Positions 6,992 to 13,854 of a stretch of 15,349 nt of DNA are shown here, in pieces. Every line of letters starts with the position of its first letter. The first letter of the stretch is position 1. The DNA is taken from positions 1-15,349 of the forward strand of contig JAITCQ010000026.1 of NCBI GenBank assembly GCA_031283015.1. The letters are read 5' to 3'. Source of the stretch: Candidatus Methanoplasma sp. Lineage in GTDB: Archaea; Thermoplasmatota; Thermoplasmata; Methanomassiliicoccales; Methanomethylophilaceae. The notes below the pieces were generated by a model. It had not been told where the DNA came from. It made no database searches and saw only the letters and a list, made by a program, of their open reading frames with translations. The position numbers and the translations under genes were made by a program.

Positions 6992-9916
6992 ATGAAAAAA
7001 GAAATAATTGCAACAGTGTTCGTATGCGTCCTGGCAGTCTCCATTCTAACGGCACCGGAGTCCTCCGGTGCGGAGGACACGGCCCCTATGGTGCTTATCG
7101 ACATGGGGAACGGAGATATCTATTGGACCGAAGCCGATACAGGCGGTCTCACATACAAGAATGTGCTCGCATCTGCGCTTGACTATCTGGGGTTGGATTA
7201 TTCCTTCTCCGGTAAGACGGTAATAGAAGGAAGAGGAGATTTCATTGTCAAAAGCGAGAATACGTCCAAGACAGTGAACACCTCATGGAAGCTGTTTGAG
7301 TTCGAAGGCGGTAAATGGGCAGGAAAGAGCAGCATTGACTCTAAGTATAACGGAGGCACCATCGCACTCGGATATTACCCGGCAGGGATCGTCCCGGCGG
7401 CCACTCCCGAGAATATGGAGGTATGGACGCAGGTCAGAGGCAACTCCTCTCAGGACGGACATCAGACCGCAGACGTCTCCGAGACCCTGCCGGAGACCCT
7501 CTTCGAAAAGAATTACGGCACCGGGAACTTCGTGTGCGGCGTGACGCTGGTGGCAGGCGGAAAGATAATAATCGTCACCGGCGGCTCCACAACAGATAAG
7601 ATCGAGCCGAAAGTGTACGCTTACGACCAGAAGACCATGGAAGAGGTCTGGAGCTTCGAATTCCCCACTGGTATGGGATACGAGATCGCCACCGGAGCGA
7701 TCATCGGGGAATACTATTATCTTCCGGCGACCAACGGGACCCTGTACAAAATATCCGTTGCCGACGGAAGGGTGGAGTATGCCCTGTACGACGAGGCAGT
7801 CGATACGGCGAGCGACACATACACATCGCTTACCGGGATACCGAAGGCGCCATACAGATCGGTTTCCCCGGAAAGCGGGCGCACACTAACGGGGATGATC
7901 TACAACACCGGCCCGGCCACCATAGTTTATGATTACGGGACCATGTTCTTCGGCACCAGCAGCGGATATGTCTATGCGGTGGACCCGGTGAGCATGAGTG
8001 TCCTGTGGAGAGCGGAGATTGGCGGCCGTATGTACTACACTAACGTGACGGTATCCGGCGATCTCATATATGCCGGTGCACTGGACGGGACGCTTTACGT
8101 CTTAGAGGCGTCATCAGGCAAAATGGTGGCATCCGAGAAGGTATACACATATACCACTACTAACAAGAACGGACCGTATACCACAGGGAACGTCACCGTT
8201 CCGTATGTAGACGGCAGCACGGTGTACGTAGGGTTCTCGGAGGGACGCGGGCTGAGCTCGATACGCGGAGGACTTGCTGTCTATTCCTTCGACAGAACGG
8301 CCAAGACCCTTACGGAGACCGCACGCACCGAAGGGACGGGGTTGCCCGGTAACTACTTCCTCCCGGTGAAGAATGAGACCTTCAGCGGGGTGTATTTCGC
8401 CTCTGTCGAAGTTCCGATAGGAAGGATGGATCTGTCCGGGAAAATCGAGACCGTTTTCAGCGGCATTCCCACCGTGAAAGCCGCGATGGTCTTGGTCAAC
8501 GGCAGTGAGATATATATCTCAGAGTACCAGAATGGCGGATATCTTTACGCAATGACCCTCGATGGCAAGATAATAGGGAAGTTCCAGCAGCCGATGAGCG
8601 TGAGACAGTGGGCGATGTCCGCCCCTGTTGTCACCAGCCAAGGGATCTATGTAGGCACCGACGCAGGATTCTATGCCGTCGGCGGGGATATAAAGACGGA
8701 TAGCGGAACAGATGCCGATGACAGCGGTTCGAATCTATGGGTGCTGCCGCTGCTGGTGATCATAGCGTTGTTGCTTTTTGCTTATTTCAAATCCAGGAAG
8801 AGCAATATGTCCTTCTTGAATTATGTGAAACAGAGCGCAAGCATGCTGGCCGGCAGCAAAGAGGAGTCAAGGATAAAGCGCAAAAAGCGCCGTCTTCTCA
8901 TAATGCTCGCCGTCGGGAGCGTTCTGGCGTTCGTGATGTTCCTGATCTCGCTTTCCATCGGCCCATCCGGGAGCGTCCCTATACCCGAAGCGTTCTCGGC
9001 GATGATATCGTCATTGCAAAAACCCGGGGAGAGCCTTACCGAGCTGGAAAGCGCAGTATACGACTCCCGTCTTCCGAGGATCATAGCCGCAATCGGGACG
9101 GGCATAGGTCTGTCCATAGCGGGATCGATCTACCAGGCGGTAATAAGGAACCCGCTGGTGGACCCGTACATCATGGGCGTGTCCGCCGGGGCCGGCACGT
9201 TCGCAGTAGCCGCTCTAGTGGCTAACTTTACCTTCTTCGGCCTTCTGGTAGGGACTAATTTCCTGACGCCGATCCTGGCGGCGGTGGGGGGAGTGGCGGC
9301 ATTCTTCATGACCATGCTTCTTGCGACCAAGGCCGGGGGTTCGTCGACCAGTTTTGTTCTCAGCGGAGTGGTCGTCGGGCTGGCGTTCTCGTCGATCATG
9401 ACGATAATGCTCGTCACGGCGCCGTCTGGAAAACTGCAGAGCGCTATAGCGTGGTTATACGGAAGTTTCGCCAACATCGGGTGGGAGACAGTATGGCTGC
9501 TGTTCTTCCCTGCGCTGTTCTTATCTTTAGTGCCCCTGCTCTGGACCAAAGAGCTGAACCTGGTCCTGCTCGGAGAGGATCAGGCCAAGCAAATGGGTCT
9601 CAACGTCAAGGTGTTCAACAGATGGATGCTGATACTCGCTTCCGTCCTCACGGCGGTGTGCGTGTCATTCGTCGGGATAATCGGATTCGTAGGTTTGGTC
9701 GTACCGCACGTCTGCCGCATGATTCTCGGAGGCGACCACAGGCTAATCCTGCCCGCGGCGATAGTGACCGGAGCGGCCCTGATGCTGTTCGCGGATATTC
9801 TGGCTAGGACGGTGATGGTGCCGCAGGAGCTGCCGGTTGGCGCGATAACCATAATGATAGGCGTTCCTGTGTTCGTTTATCTTCTGGTGAAGAAAGGGAG
9901 GATGTACGATGGCTGA
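6992..9916 (+). CDS. DUF4430-like / PQQ-like beta-propeller / BtuC permease fusion
   Basis: A single 974-residue frame. Residues 1-27 are a signal peptide (cleavage near SSGA). Residues about 33-132 resemble the neighbouring DUF4430-like modules. Residues about 145-565 are a PQQ-like beta-propeller with repeated strands such as GYVYAVDPVSMSVLWR, GTLYVLEASSGKMV and GGYLYAMTLDGKIIG. A Ser/Asp-rich linker (568-580) leads to a transmembrane helix (582-598), a basic cytoplasmic stretch (600-634) and a FecCD/BtuC permease (about 635-967). The permease shows SRLPRIIAAIGTGIGLSIAG, RNPLVDPYIMGVSAGAG and GIIGFVGLVVPHVCR. BtuC proteins are normally about 330 residues with no external domain, so this is a large and rare fusion. 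It lies 8 bases after the binding protein and overlaps the ATPase gene by 8 bases. An internal ATG at 8807 with AGGAAG upstream could also yield the permease alone. Confidence 0.9.
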   Translation: MKKEIIATVFVCVLAVSILTAPESSGAEDTAPMVLIDMGNGDIYWTEADTGGLTYKNVLASALDYLGLDYSFSGKTVIEGRGDFIVKSENTSKTVNTSWKLFEFEGGKWAGKSSIDSKYNGGTIALGYYPAGIVPAATPENMEVWTQVRGNSSQDGHQTADVSETLPETLFEKNYGTGNFVCGVTLVAGGKIIIVTGGSTTDKIEPKVYAYDQKTMEEVWSFEFPTGMGYEIATGAIIGEYYYLPATNGTLYKISVADGRVEYALYDEAVDTASDTYTSLTGIPKAPYRSVSPESGRTLTGMIYNTGPATIVYDYGTMFFGTSSGYVYAVDPVSMSVLWRAEIGGRMYYTNVTVSGDLIYAGALDGTLYVLEASSGKMVASEKVYTYTTTNKNGPYTTGNVTVPYVDGSTVYVGFSEGRGLSSIRGGLAVYSFDRTAKTLTETARTEGTGLPGNYFLPVKNETFSGVYFASVEVPIGRMDLSGKIETVFSGIPTVKAAMVLVNGSEIYISEYQNGGYLYAMTLDGKIIGKFQQPMSVRQWAMSAPVVTSQGIYVGTDAGFYAVGGDIKTDSGTDADDSGSNLWVLPLLVIIALLLFAYFKSRKSNMSFLNYVKQSASMLAGSKEESRIKRKKRRLLIMLAVGSVLAFVMFLISLSIGPSGSVPIPEAFSAMISSLQKPGESLTELESAVYDSRLPRIIAAIGTGIGLSIAGSIYQAVIRNPLVDPYIMGVSAGAGTFAVAALVANFTFFGLLVGTNFLTPILAAVGGVAAFFMTMLLATKAGGSSTSFVLSGVVVGLAFSSIMTIMLVTAPSGKLQSAIAWLYGSFANIGWETVWLLFFPALFLSLVPLLWTKELNLVLLGEDQAKQMGLNVKVFNRWMLILASVLTAVCVSFVGIIGFVGLVVPHVCRMILGGDHRLILPAAIVTGAALMLFADILARTVMVPQELPVGAITIMIGVPVFVYLLVKKGRMYDG

Positions 9917-10712
9917 CCCGCCTTTGCTTGAACTAAGGAAGTTGAACAAATTCTACGAGGACGGGTTCCACGCCGTCAAGGATGTTTCTTTCAGCATAGA
10001 CTCCGGAAAGCTGGTGGGACTCATTGGTCCGAACGGCTGCGGGAAGACCACAATGATGCGGTGCATAAACAAGCTGCACCCAATCTCATCGGGGGATGTG
10101 ATGATTGACGGCGAGTCTGTGAAGGGAAAGAATACCAGTGAGATCGCAAAAAAGATATCGAACGTCCCGGCCGAGCTGAGAGGCAGCTTTGGTCTTACTG
10201 TCTACGAGACGATCATGCTCGGCAGATACCCGTATCTCAGCAACCTCTGGTGGGAGACCGAGACGGACGAGGCGACGGTGACGGACGCCATCAAAAAGTT
10301 CGGAGTGTCGCATCTTCAGAACAAACAGCTGAACATGCTCTCAAGCGGAGAAAGGCAGCGCGCCCTCATTGCCAAGGCGTATGTTCAGGAGCCGAGGCTG
10401 ATGCTGGTGGACGAACCCACGGCGCATCTGGACATGAGGTATAAGCTGGAAGTGATGGAATATCTCCGGGCGATGGTTAAGAAGGATATGTCCATCCTGG
10501 TCGCGGAGCACGACATCTCCCTGATGGCAAGATACTGCGACGAATGCATAATAATGAAACAGGGCAAGATATATGCGGCCGGCGACCCGAAGGAAGTGAT
10601 CACGGAAAACCTTATCCAAGAGGTGTACGAAGTGAGCGCATCCGTCGGCTTCGACAAGGACGGAGAGCTCTTCGTGCTTCCCAAGAGGTATGCGGGCGAT
10701 TACCACATATGA
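9909..10712 (+). CDS. BtuD/FepC-like ABC transporter ATPase
   Basis: A 267-residue ABC ATPase. It has Walker A GPNGCGKT (40-47), signature LSSGE (144-148), Walker B LMLVDEP (164-170, Glu169 catalytic) and the H-loop histidine in AEHD (His201). The Q-loop position, normally V-P-Q, reads V-P-A (Ala88) followed by Glu89. TVYETIMLGRYPY (97-109) is typical of the cobalamin/siderophore importer subfamily. It overlaps the permease gene by 8 bases, so the two are coupled, and it should power import through that permease from the cytoplasmic side. It is the last gene of the nitrogenase-like/importer cluster. Confidence 0.92.
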   Translation: MADPPLLELRKLNKFYEDGFHAVKDVSFSIDSGKLVGLIGPNGCGKTTMMRCINKLHPISSGDVMIDGESVKGKNTSEIAKKISNVPAELRGSFGLTVYETIMLGRYPYLSNLWWETETDEATVTDAIKKFGVSHLQNKQLNMLSSGERQRALIAKAYVQEPRLMLVDEPTAHLDMRYKLEVMEYLRAMVKKDMSILVAEHDISLMARYCDECIIMKQGKIYAAGDPKEVITENLIQEVYEVSASVGFDKDGELFVLPKRYAGDYHI

Positions 10713-10730
10713 TATCTTGATAAAAAGCGG

Positions 10731-10756
10731 CCTTGAGATATGTTTTCTCATCAAGA
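10731..10756 (+). terminator. Imperfect hairpin after the importer operon
   Basis: CTTGAGA at 10732-10738 pairs with TCTC…CAAG at 10746-10755, with a two-base bulge. It lies 20 bases after the ATPase stop codon. There is no clean U-tract after it, so it may be a processing or weak termination site. The support is modest. Confidence 0.3.
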
Positions 10757-10762
10757 GGAATG

Positions 10763-10769
10763 TTTATAA
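10763..10769 (+). promoter_or_regulatory. TATA box for the candidate structured RNA
   Basis: TTTATAA sits in a short AT-rich patch between the importer operon and a hairpin-rich GC-rich stretch. Transcription would start near 10790. No credible protein start follows at a suitable distance, which fits an RNA gene. Confidence 0.45.
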
Positions 10770-10789
10770 CGGTGCAACGAATGGGTAAT

Positions 10790-11090
10790 TCCGGAGAGTG
10801 CCGATGACGGCCCCCAGAGGGGCCGGGTTCTTAACGGGAACCACGCGGCCGCTGGTTCAGGGAATAACAAGATCGAGAACGATCTCGATGTCCCTCAGGA
10901 CAACAACGATCCTGATCCGGAGACAACCGGTTCGGTGTTGCGTTTTACGCACCTCCTCCGGGTCGGTTCCGGGTTCGCCGGTTTGTGAAATGTTCGGCGA
11001 ACCCGAACTTCCCAACTACCGGTATTCTTTGAAAAACAGGGCGTGTATTATAGGCGACGCATTACATGTAATGCGTTAGTGCGGTCGCCC
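10790..11090 (+). ncRNA. Candidate structured non-coding RNA, family unknown
   Basis: About 300 bases without a convincing protein gene but with a chain of local hairpins. Perfect stems are CGGCCCC/GGGGCCG (10808-10825, loop CAGA), GGTTC/GAACC (10826-10842), ATCGAGA/TCTCGAT (10872-10889, loop ACGA), GTCC/GGAC (10890-10901), GGGTTCGCCG/CGGCGAACCC (10971-11004, 10 pairs) and a 20-base palindrome at 11057-11076. GGCGAC (11053) and GTCGCC (11084) could enclose the last one. A TATA box precedes it. I looked for archaeal RNase P, SRP RNA and cobalamin riboswitch core motifs and did not recognise any. The ends are estimates, and the strand is chosen from the promoter. A frame at 10798-11079 encodes a Thr/Arg-rich protein with no recognisable features and is probably chance. 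Confidence 0.45.
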
Positions 11091-11101
11091 GCTTGACCAG
11101 T

Positions 11102-11117
11102 TGTATATGGCCTTTAT
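11102..11117 (+). promoter_or_regulatory. TATA-like elements upstream of the sirtuin gene
   Basis: GTATATGG (11103-11110) and CTTTATCAA (11112-11120) are both TATA-like. The first predicts transcription near 11131, the second near 11142. Either gives a short leader before the ATG at 11162; the first also fits a leaderless start at the in-frame ATG at 11129. Confidence 0.4.
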
Positions 11118-11161
11118 CAATTGGCACAATGATTCACACAGGGGACAACCGGGGACAACAT

Positions 11162-11878
11162 ATGGATGGCCAGATCGCAGCCTTAAGAGCAATCGTCAAC
11201 GATTCAGATAACGTTGTGTTCTTCGGCGGCGCGGGAGTATCTACGGAGAGCGGTATCCCGGACTTCCGAAGCACCGACGGGCTGTACAGCAAAAAATACG
11301 AATACCCGCCGGAGTCCATGCTTTCCCATACCTTCTTCATGGAGAACACCGCCGAATTCTACCGCTTCTACCGCGACAAAATGGTATATCCTGACGCCAA
11401 ACCGAATGCCGCGCATCTCAAGCTCGCGGAGCTGGAGTCGCGGGGGAAGGTCAGGGCGGTGGTCACCCAGAATATCGACGGCCTGCATCAGTCGGCGGGA
11501 AGCAGGTGCGTCCGCGAGCTTCACGGTTCGGTCCATCGGAACTTCTGCATGAGGTGCGGGACCGCTTTCTCTTTGGACCACATCCTGAAAATCGAAGGCG
11601 TCCCGAGATGCGGCTGCGGAGGGATCGTCAAGCCCGACGTAGTTCTGTACGAAGAACCTCTTAACCGGGATACGACGGAACGCGCGGTCGCCGCCATCAG
11701 GGATGCCGACGTCCTCATCGTGGGCGGCACCTCTCTGAACGTATATCCCGCCGCCGGACTGCTGAGGTATTACCGGGGCGGTAAACTGGTCCTCATGAAC
11801 AGATCCGAACTTCCGCACGAGCGCGACGCGATGCTGACGATACGCGGCAGCATCGGAGAGGTTCTGTCAAAGGTCTGA
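11162..11878 (+). CDS. Sirtuin, NAD-dependent protein deacylase (Sir2/CobB family)
   Basis: A 238-residue sirtuin that removes acyl groups from lysine using NAD+. It shows the NAD-binding GAGVSTESGIPDFRS (23-37), TQNIDGLH (102-109), the catalytic His121 in ELHG, zinc ligands Cys129/Cys132 and Cys150/Cys152, and VGGTSLNVYPAAG near the end. The last zinc pair is C-G-C rather than the usual C-x2-C or longer spacing. The overall pattern resembles bacterial/archaeal class U enzymes. The start at 11162 gives the usual short N-terminus; 11129 is also possible. The gene stands alone between the candidate RNA and a decayed region. Salmonella CobB, a relative, was first found through cobalamin synthesis, but its neighbours here do not show such a role. 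Confidence 0.93.
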   Translation: MDGQIAALRAIVNDSDNVVFFGGAGVSTESGIPDFRSTDGLYSKKYEYPPESMLSHTFFMENTAEFYRFYRDKMVYPDAKPNAAHLKLAELESRGKVRAVVTQNIDGLHQSAGSRCVRELHGSVHRNFCMRCGTAFSLDHILKIEGVPRCGCGGIVKPDVVLYEEPLNRDTTERAVAAIRDADVLIVGGTSLNVYPAAGLLRYYRGGKLVLMNRSELPHERDAMLTIRGSIGEVLSKV

Positions 11879-11927
11879 CCTGCCCCGAAGGGATACCTGC
11901 AGCATCGTCACTTCAGCCTTTTCGTGA

Positions 11928-11987
11928 TCAGGACACATTTTCTACCGCCGCCGAACGCAAATGGGAATCCGCGACATTTTTGCCACA
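11928..11987 (-). pseudogene. Decayed extra HEAT-like repeat after an in-frame stop
   Basis: Downstream of the TGA that ends the repeat protein, the same frame continues as CGKNVADSHLRSAAVENVS before a second stop at 11928-11930. ADSHLRSAAVE matches the repeat unit seen before the stop (VRSAAVKR, VRLAAVER). The spacing between these units is 30 residues instead of 26. This looks like a lost repeat cut off by a stop codon together with a small insertion. Confidence 0.5.
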
Positions 11988-12326
11988 TCAACGCTGTGCT
12001 TTTTGGGCAAGGGTTTGTTCAGCCAATCTTTTTACCGCCGCCGAACGCACTTTATCGTCGGTATCGTTTTTTGCCACATAAGCAAGCACAGCCTGATCGG
12101 TCAATCTTTCTACCACCCTATAACGCACTTCACACCGGGTATCGTTTTTTGCCACATAGGCAATCACAGCCTGATCGGTCAATCTTTCTACCGCCGCCAA
12201 ACGCACGTTGTAATCTGCGGCGTTTTTGGCGATCTCACAAAGTTTTGATTGATCTTTCTCTTTTTCTACAGCCTTTACTGCTTCTTCCCTATTGTCGCTC
12301 TCCCATGCTGGTTTTAACAGTCCCAT
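11988..12326 (-). CDS. Short HEAT-like repeat protein, C-terminally truncated
   Basis: From an ATG at 12326 the protein is 112 residues and begins MGLLKPAWESDN, which I recognise as a common N-terminus of small prokaryotic HEAT-like repeat proteins. A GAGAGGGG stretch about 10 bases upstream supports this start. The body carries 26-residue repeats (VRLAAVERLTDQAVIAYVAK, then a variant beginning VRYRVVERLTDQ) and ends in a degenerate unit. At the DNA level, two near-identical copies of about 78 bases lie at about 12072-12150 and 12150-12228. Such alpha-solenoids usually mediate protein contacts; no specific role is evident. The open frame extends upstream to 12494, but only through a low-complexity stretch made of a 12-base repeat. 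The surrounding DNA is AT-richer and looks decayed, so function is doubtful. Confidence 0.55.
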   Translation of the reverse strand: MGLLKPAWESDNREEAVKAVEKEKDQSKLCEIAKNAADYNVRLAAVERLTDQAVIAYVAKNDTRCEVRYRVVERLTDQAVLAYVAKNDTDDKVRSAAVKRLAEQTLAQKAQR

Positions 12327-12436
12327 TTTTTCATACCCCTCTCTGCTGTAGGGCGTTTTTGGCGTGTCCGTTAATCGGTTCTTGATGTCCCCCTCGGTAC
12401 CACACATATATCTCCGAGATTTGAGCATTTCGAACA

Positions 12437-12472
12437 TTACAGTATCATTTACAGTATCATTTACAGTATCAT
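12437..12472. repeat. Three tandem copies of a 12-base repeat
   Basis: TTACAGTATCAT is repeated three times without mismatch. Read on the minus strand in the upstream extension of the repeat-protein frame it would give D-T-V-N units. It looks like a slippage-generated minisatellite in a decaying region. Confidence 0.85.
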
Positions 12473-12475
12473 CCG

Positions 12476-12631
12476 CTAAGGCATCTGCAACCAAGAGGAC
12501 TCACTTTTGCCTGCCAAATCTGTCGGCAAACTCCCAATCTCTGCGGTCGTGACATGTTCATTTTCATCGGTCAACTTACCTTTTCCGAGCCATATGTTGT
12601 GCATCTGTCTTACGAGTTCATAGTTTTTAGA
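12476..12631 (-). pseudogene. Unidentified coding remnant, probably frameshifted
   Basis: On the minus strand a frame without a plausible start reads NYELVRQMHNIWLGKGKLTD and then ENEHVTTAEI, closing with TAG at 12476-12478. A second frame over part of the same DNA reads RRDWEFADRFGRQK before a stop. Both stretches look protein-like and could be one gene broken by a frameshift around 12540. I do not recognise the family. An AT-rich TATA-like sequence (ACTATAAATTTTG on the minus strand, about 12671-12683) lies upstream. The evidence is composition and residue pattern only. Confidence 0.3.
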
Positions 12632-12692
12632 TTACTCTGGACCCACAAGAACACAGTCCGTCCGCCCAAACAAAATTTATAGTATCCTCAGC

Positions 12693-12717
12693 ATTATATG
12701 GCGTGGATTAATAATCC
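12693..12717 (+). promoter_or_regulatory. Promoter and candidate operator of the corrinoid operon
   Basis: ATTATATG (12693-12700) is a TATA-like box, predicting transcription near 12721 and a leader of about 20 bases with GGTG at 12729-12732 before the ATG. GGATTA-A-TAATCC (12705-12717) is a 13-base palindrome between the TATA box and the predicted start site, a good place for a repressor to bind. Confidence 0.5.
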
Positions 12718-12740
12718 AACCAAGACGCGGTGTTGATTTG

Positions 12741-13850
12741 ATGAGGTATGGAAGAAAGGCTCTGGGGGGGATCCCGAAGACCGTCCACGGCGGACAGGCA
12801 TGGAAGACGGAAGGCATCGAGGACTACAGCCATAACCTGAATCCATTCGGGCCTCCGGAATGTCTTCCGGAGATCATCGCAACGGCGATGGACGACATCG
12901 GCCACTACCCGGACGACAACTGCACAGAATTGAAAGCATCTCTTTCAAAGGTATTCTCGCTGAGGGAGGACAACATCACGATAGGGGCCGGGTCCTCGGA
13001 GATAATAAGAAATTTCCCGAACGCGTTCCTGGAAAGAGGTGAGAAGGCGGTCATCTGCAGGCCGTCCTTTGCGGAGTACGCTCAACAGTGCAGAGTGACG
13101 GGCGTGGACGTTTCTTACAGCGACCTCCTTGAAGAAGAGGATTTCAGGATCGATTCGGAGCGCATATCTGCCGCGATCAAGAGCGGAGCGAAGGCGCTGT
13201 ACATCTGCAACCCCAACAATCCGACCGGAAGGATCGAGCCTAAACGGAAGATATTGAGCATTGTGAAAGAATGCAGGGATGAAGGTGTGCTCGTGTTCCT
13301 TGACGAGACACTGCTGGAACTTGTTCCGGACCATGATGAGATATCATGCATGAAACACGTGAACGAGTACGATAACCTCGTGGTCGCAGGCTCCCTGACG
13401 AAATCCTTCGCGATACCGGGGATAAGGATAGGATACGGCGCGGCGTCGGCTTCTCTCATCGAGGAGATGAACAAAATAAGGATGACATGGAACGTCGGTC
13501 AAATAGAGCAGAACGTGGCGAGGATACTCATGACGGAGCACATGGGATACGTGAGGGAGGCGGCCTCGGTGATGGCAAAAGAATCAAAAACAATGAATTC
13601 CCGCCTGAACGGGATCGGGTTCCCCGCCGGGAAGGTGTCGGACTCCTTCTTCTATTTCTGTTCCGTCAAAGGTCTGGGGATGAAGGGCTCGGACTTCCAA
13701 AAGCTGATGTTGAAAGAGAAGATAATGGTAAGGGACTGCGCCTCCTTCGGCGCGGAGTTCGAGCATTTCGTAAGGTTCAGCGTGAAGGACGGGGAACGCA
13801 ACGGCATGTTCGTGAAAGCGGTCGAGAATTCGATGAAGCGGCAGGGGTGA
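12741..13850 (+). CDS. cobD: CobD-type threonine-phosphate decarboxylase (HisC-like aminotransferase family)
   Basis: A 369-residue PLP-dependent fold-type I enzyme. YSHNLNPFGPP (29-39) is the N-terminal motif of L-threonine-O-3-phosphate decarboxylases, GAGSSEIIRN (82-91) binds the PLP phosphate, CNPNNPTG (156-163) and LDET (187-190) contact PLP, and SLTKSFAIPGIRIGY (218-232) carries the Schiff-base Lys221. In corrinoid synthesis it makes (R)-1-aminopropan-2-ol phosphate, which CbiB attaches to the corrin ring. Histidinol-phosphate aminotransferase is the main alternative, since the families are close. The neighbours CbiB and CbiZ make the corrinoid role more likely. The start is the ATG at 12741, with GGTG upstream; the TTG three bases earlier is less likely. 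CbiB starts 4 bases after the stop. Confidence 0.85.
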   Translation: MRYGRKALGGIPKTVHGGQAWKTEGIEDYSHNLNPFGPPECLPEIIATAMDDIGHYPDDNCTELKASLSKVFSLREDNITIGAGSSEIIRNFPNAFLERGEKAVICRPSFAEYAQQCRVTGVDVSYSDLLEEEDFRIDSERISAAIKSGAKALYICNPNNPTGRIEPKRKILSIVKECRDEGVLVFLDETLLELVPDHDEISCMKHVNEYDNLVVAGSLTKSFAIPGIRIGYGAASASLIEEMNKIRMTWNVGQIEQNVARILMTEHMGYVREAASVMAKESKTMNSRLNGIGFPAGKVSDSFFYFCSVKGLGMKGSDFQKLMLKEKIMVRDCASFGAEFEHFVRFSVKDGERNGMFVKAVENSMKRQG

Positions 13851-13854
13851 AAGG

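Noticed and set aside
10798..11079. A 93-codon open frame as a protein gene
   Set aside because: It is Thr/Arg-rich without recognisable features and lies in a hairpin-dense region that reads better as RNA or spacer.
10790..11090. RNase P RNA, SRP RNA or cobalamin riboswitch
   Set aside because: I could not find the conserved RNase P core, the SRP helix 8 motif or a B12 box on either strand.
11162..11878. Sirtuin as a dedicated cobalamin synthesis enzyme because of the CobB name
   Set aside because: It has its own promoter and full deacylase motifs; proximity to corrinoid genes alone does not support that role.
12060..12230. CRISPR array
   Set aside because: The repeats are about 78 bases, adjacent, and keep a 26-residue reading frame, so they are protein repeats rather than spacers and repeats.
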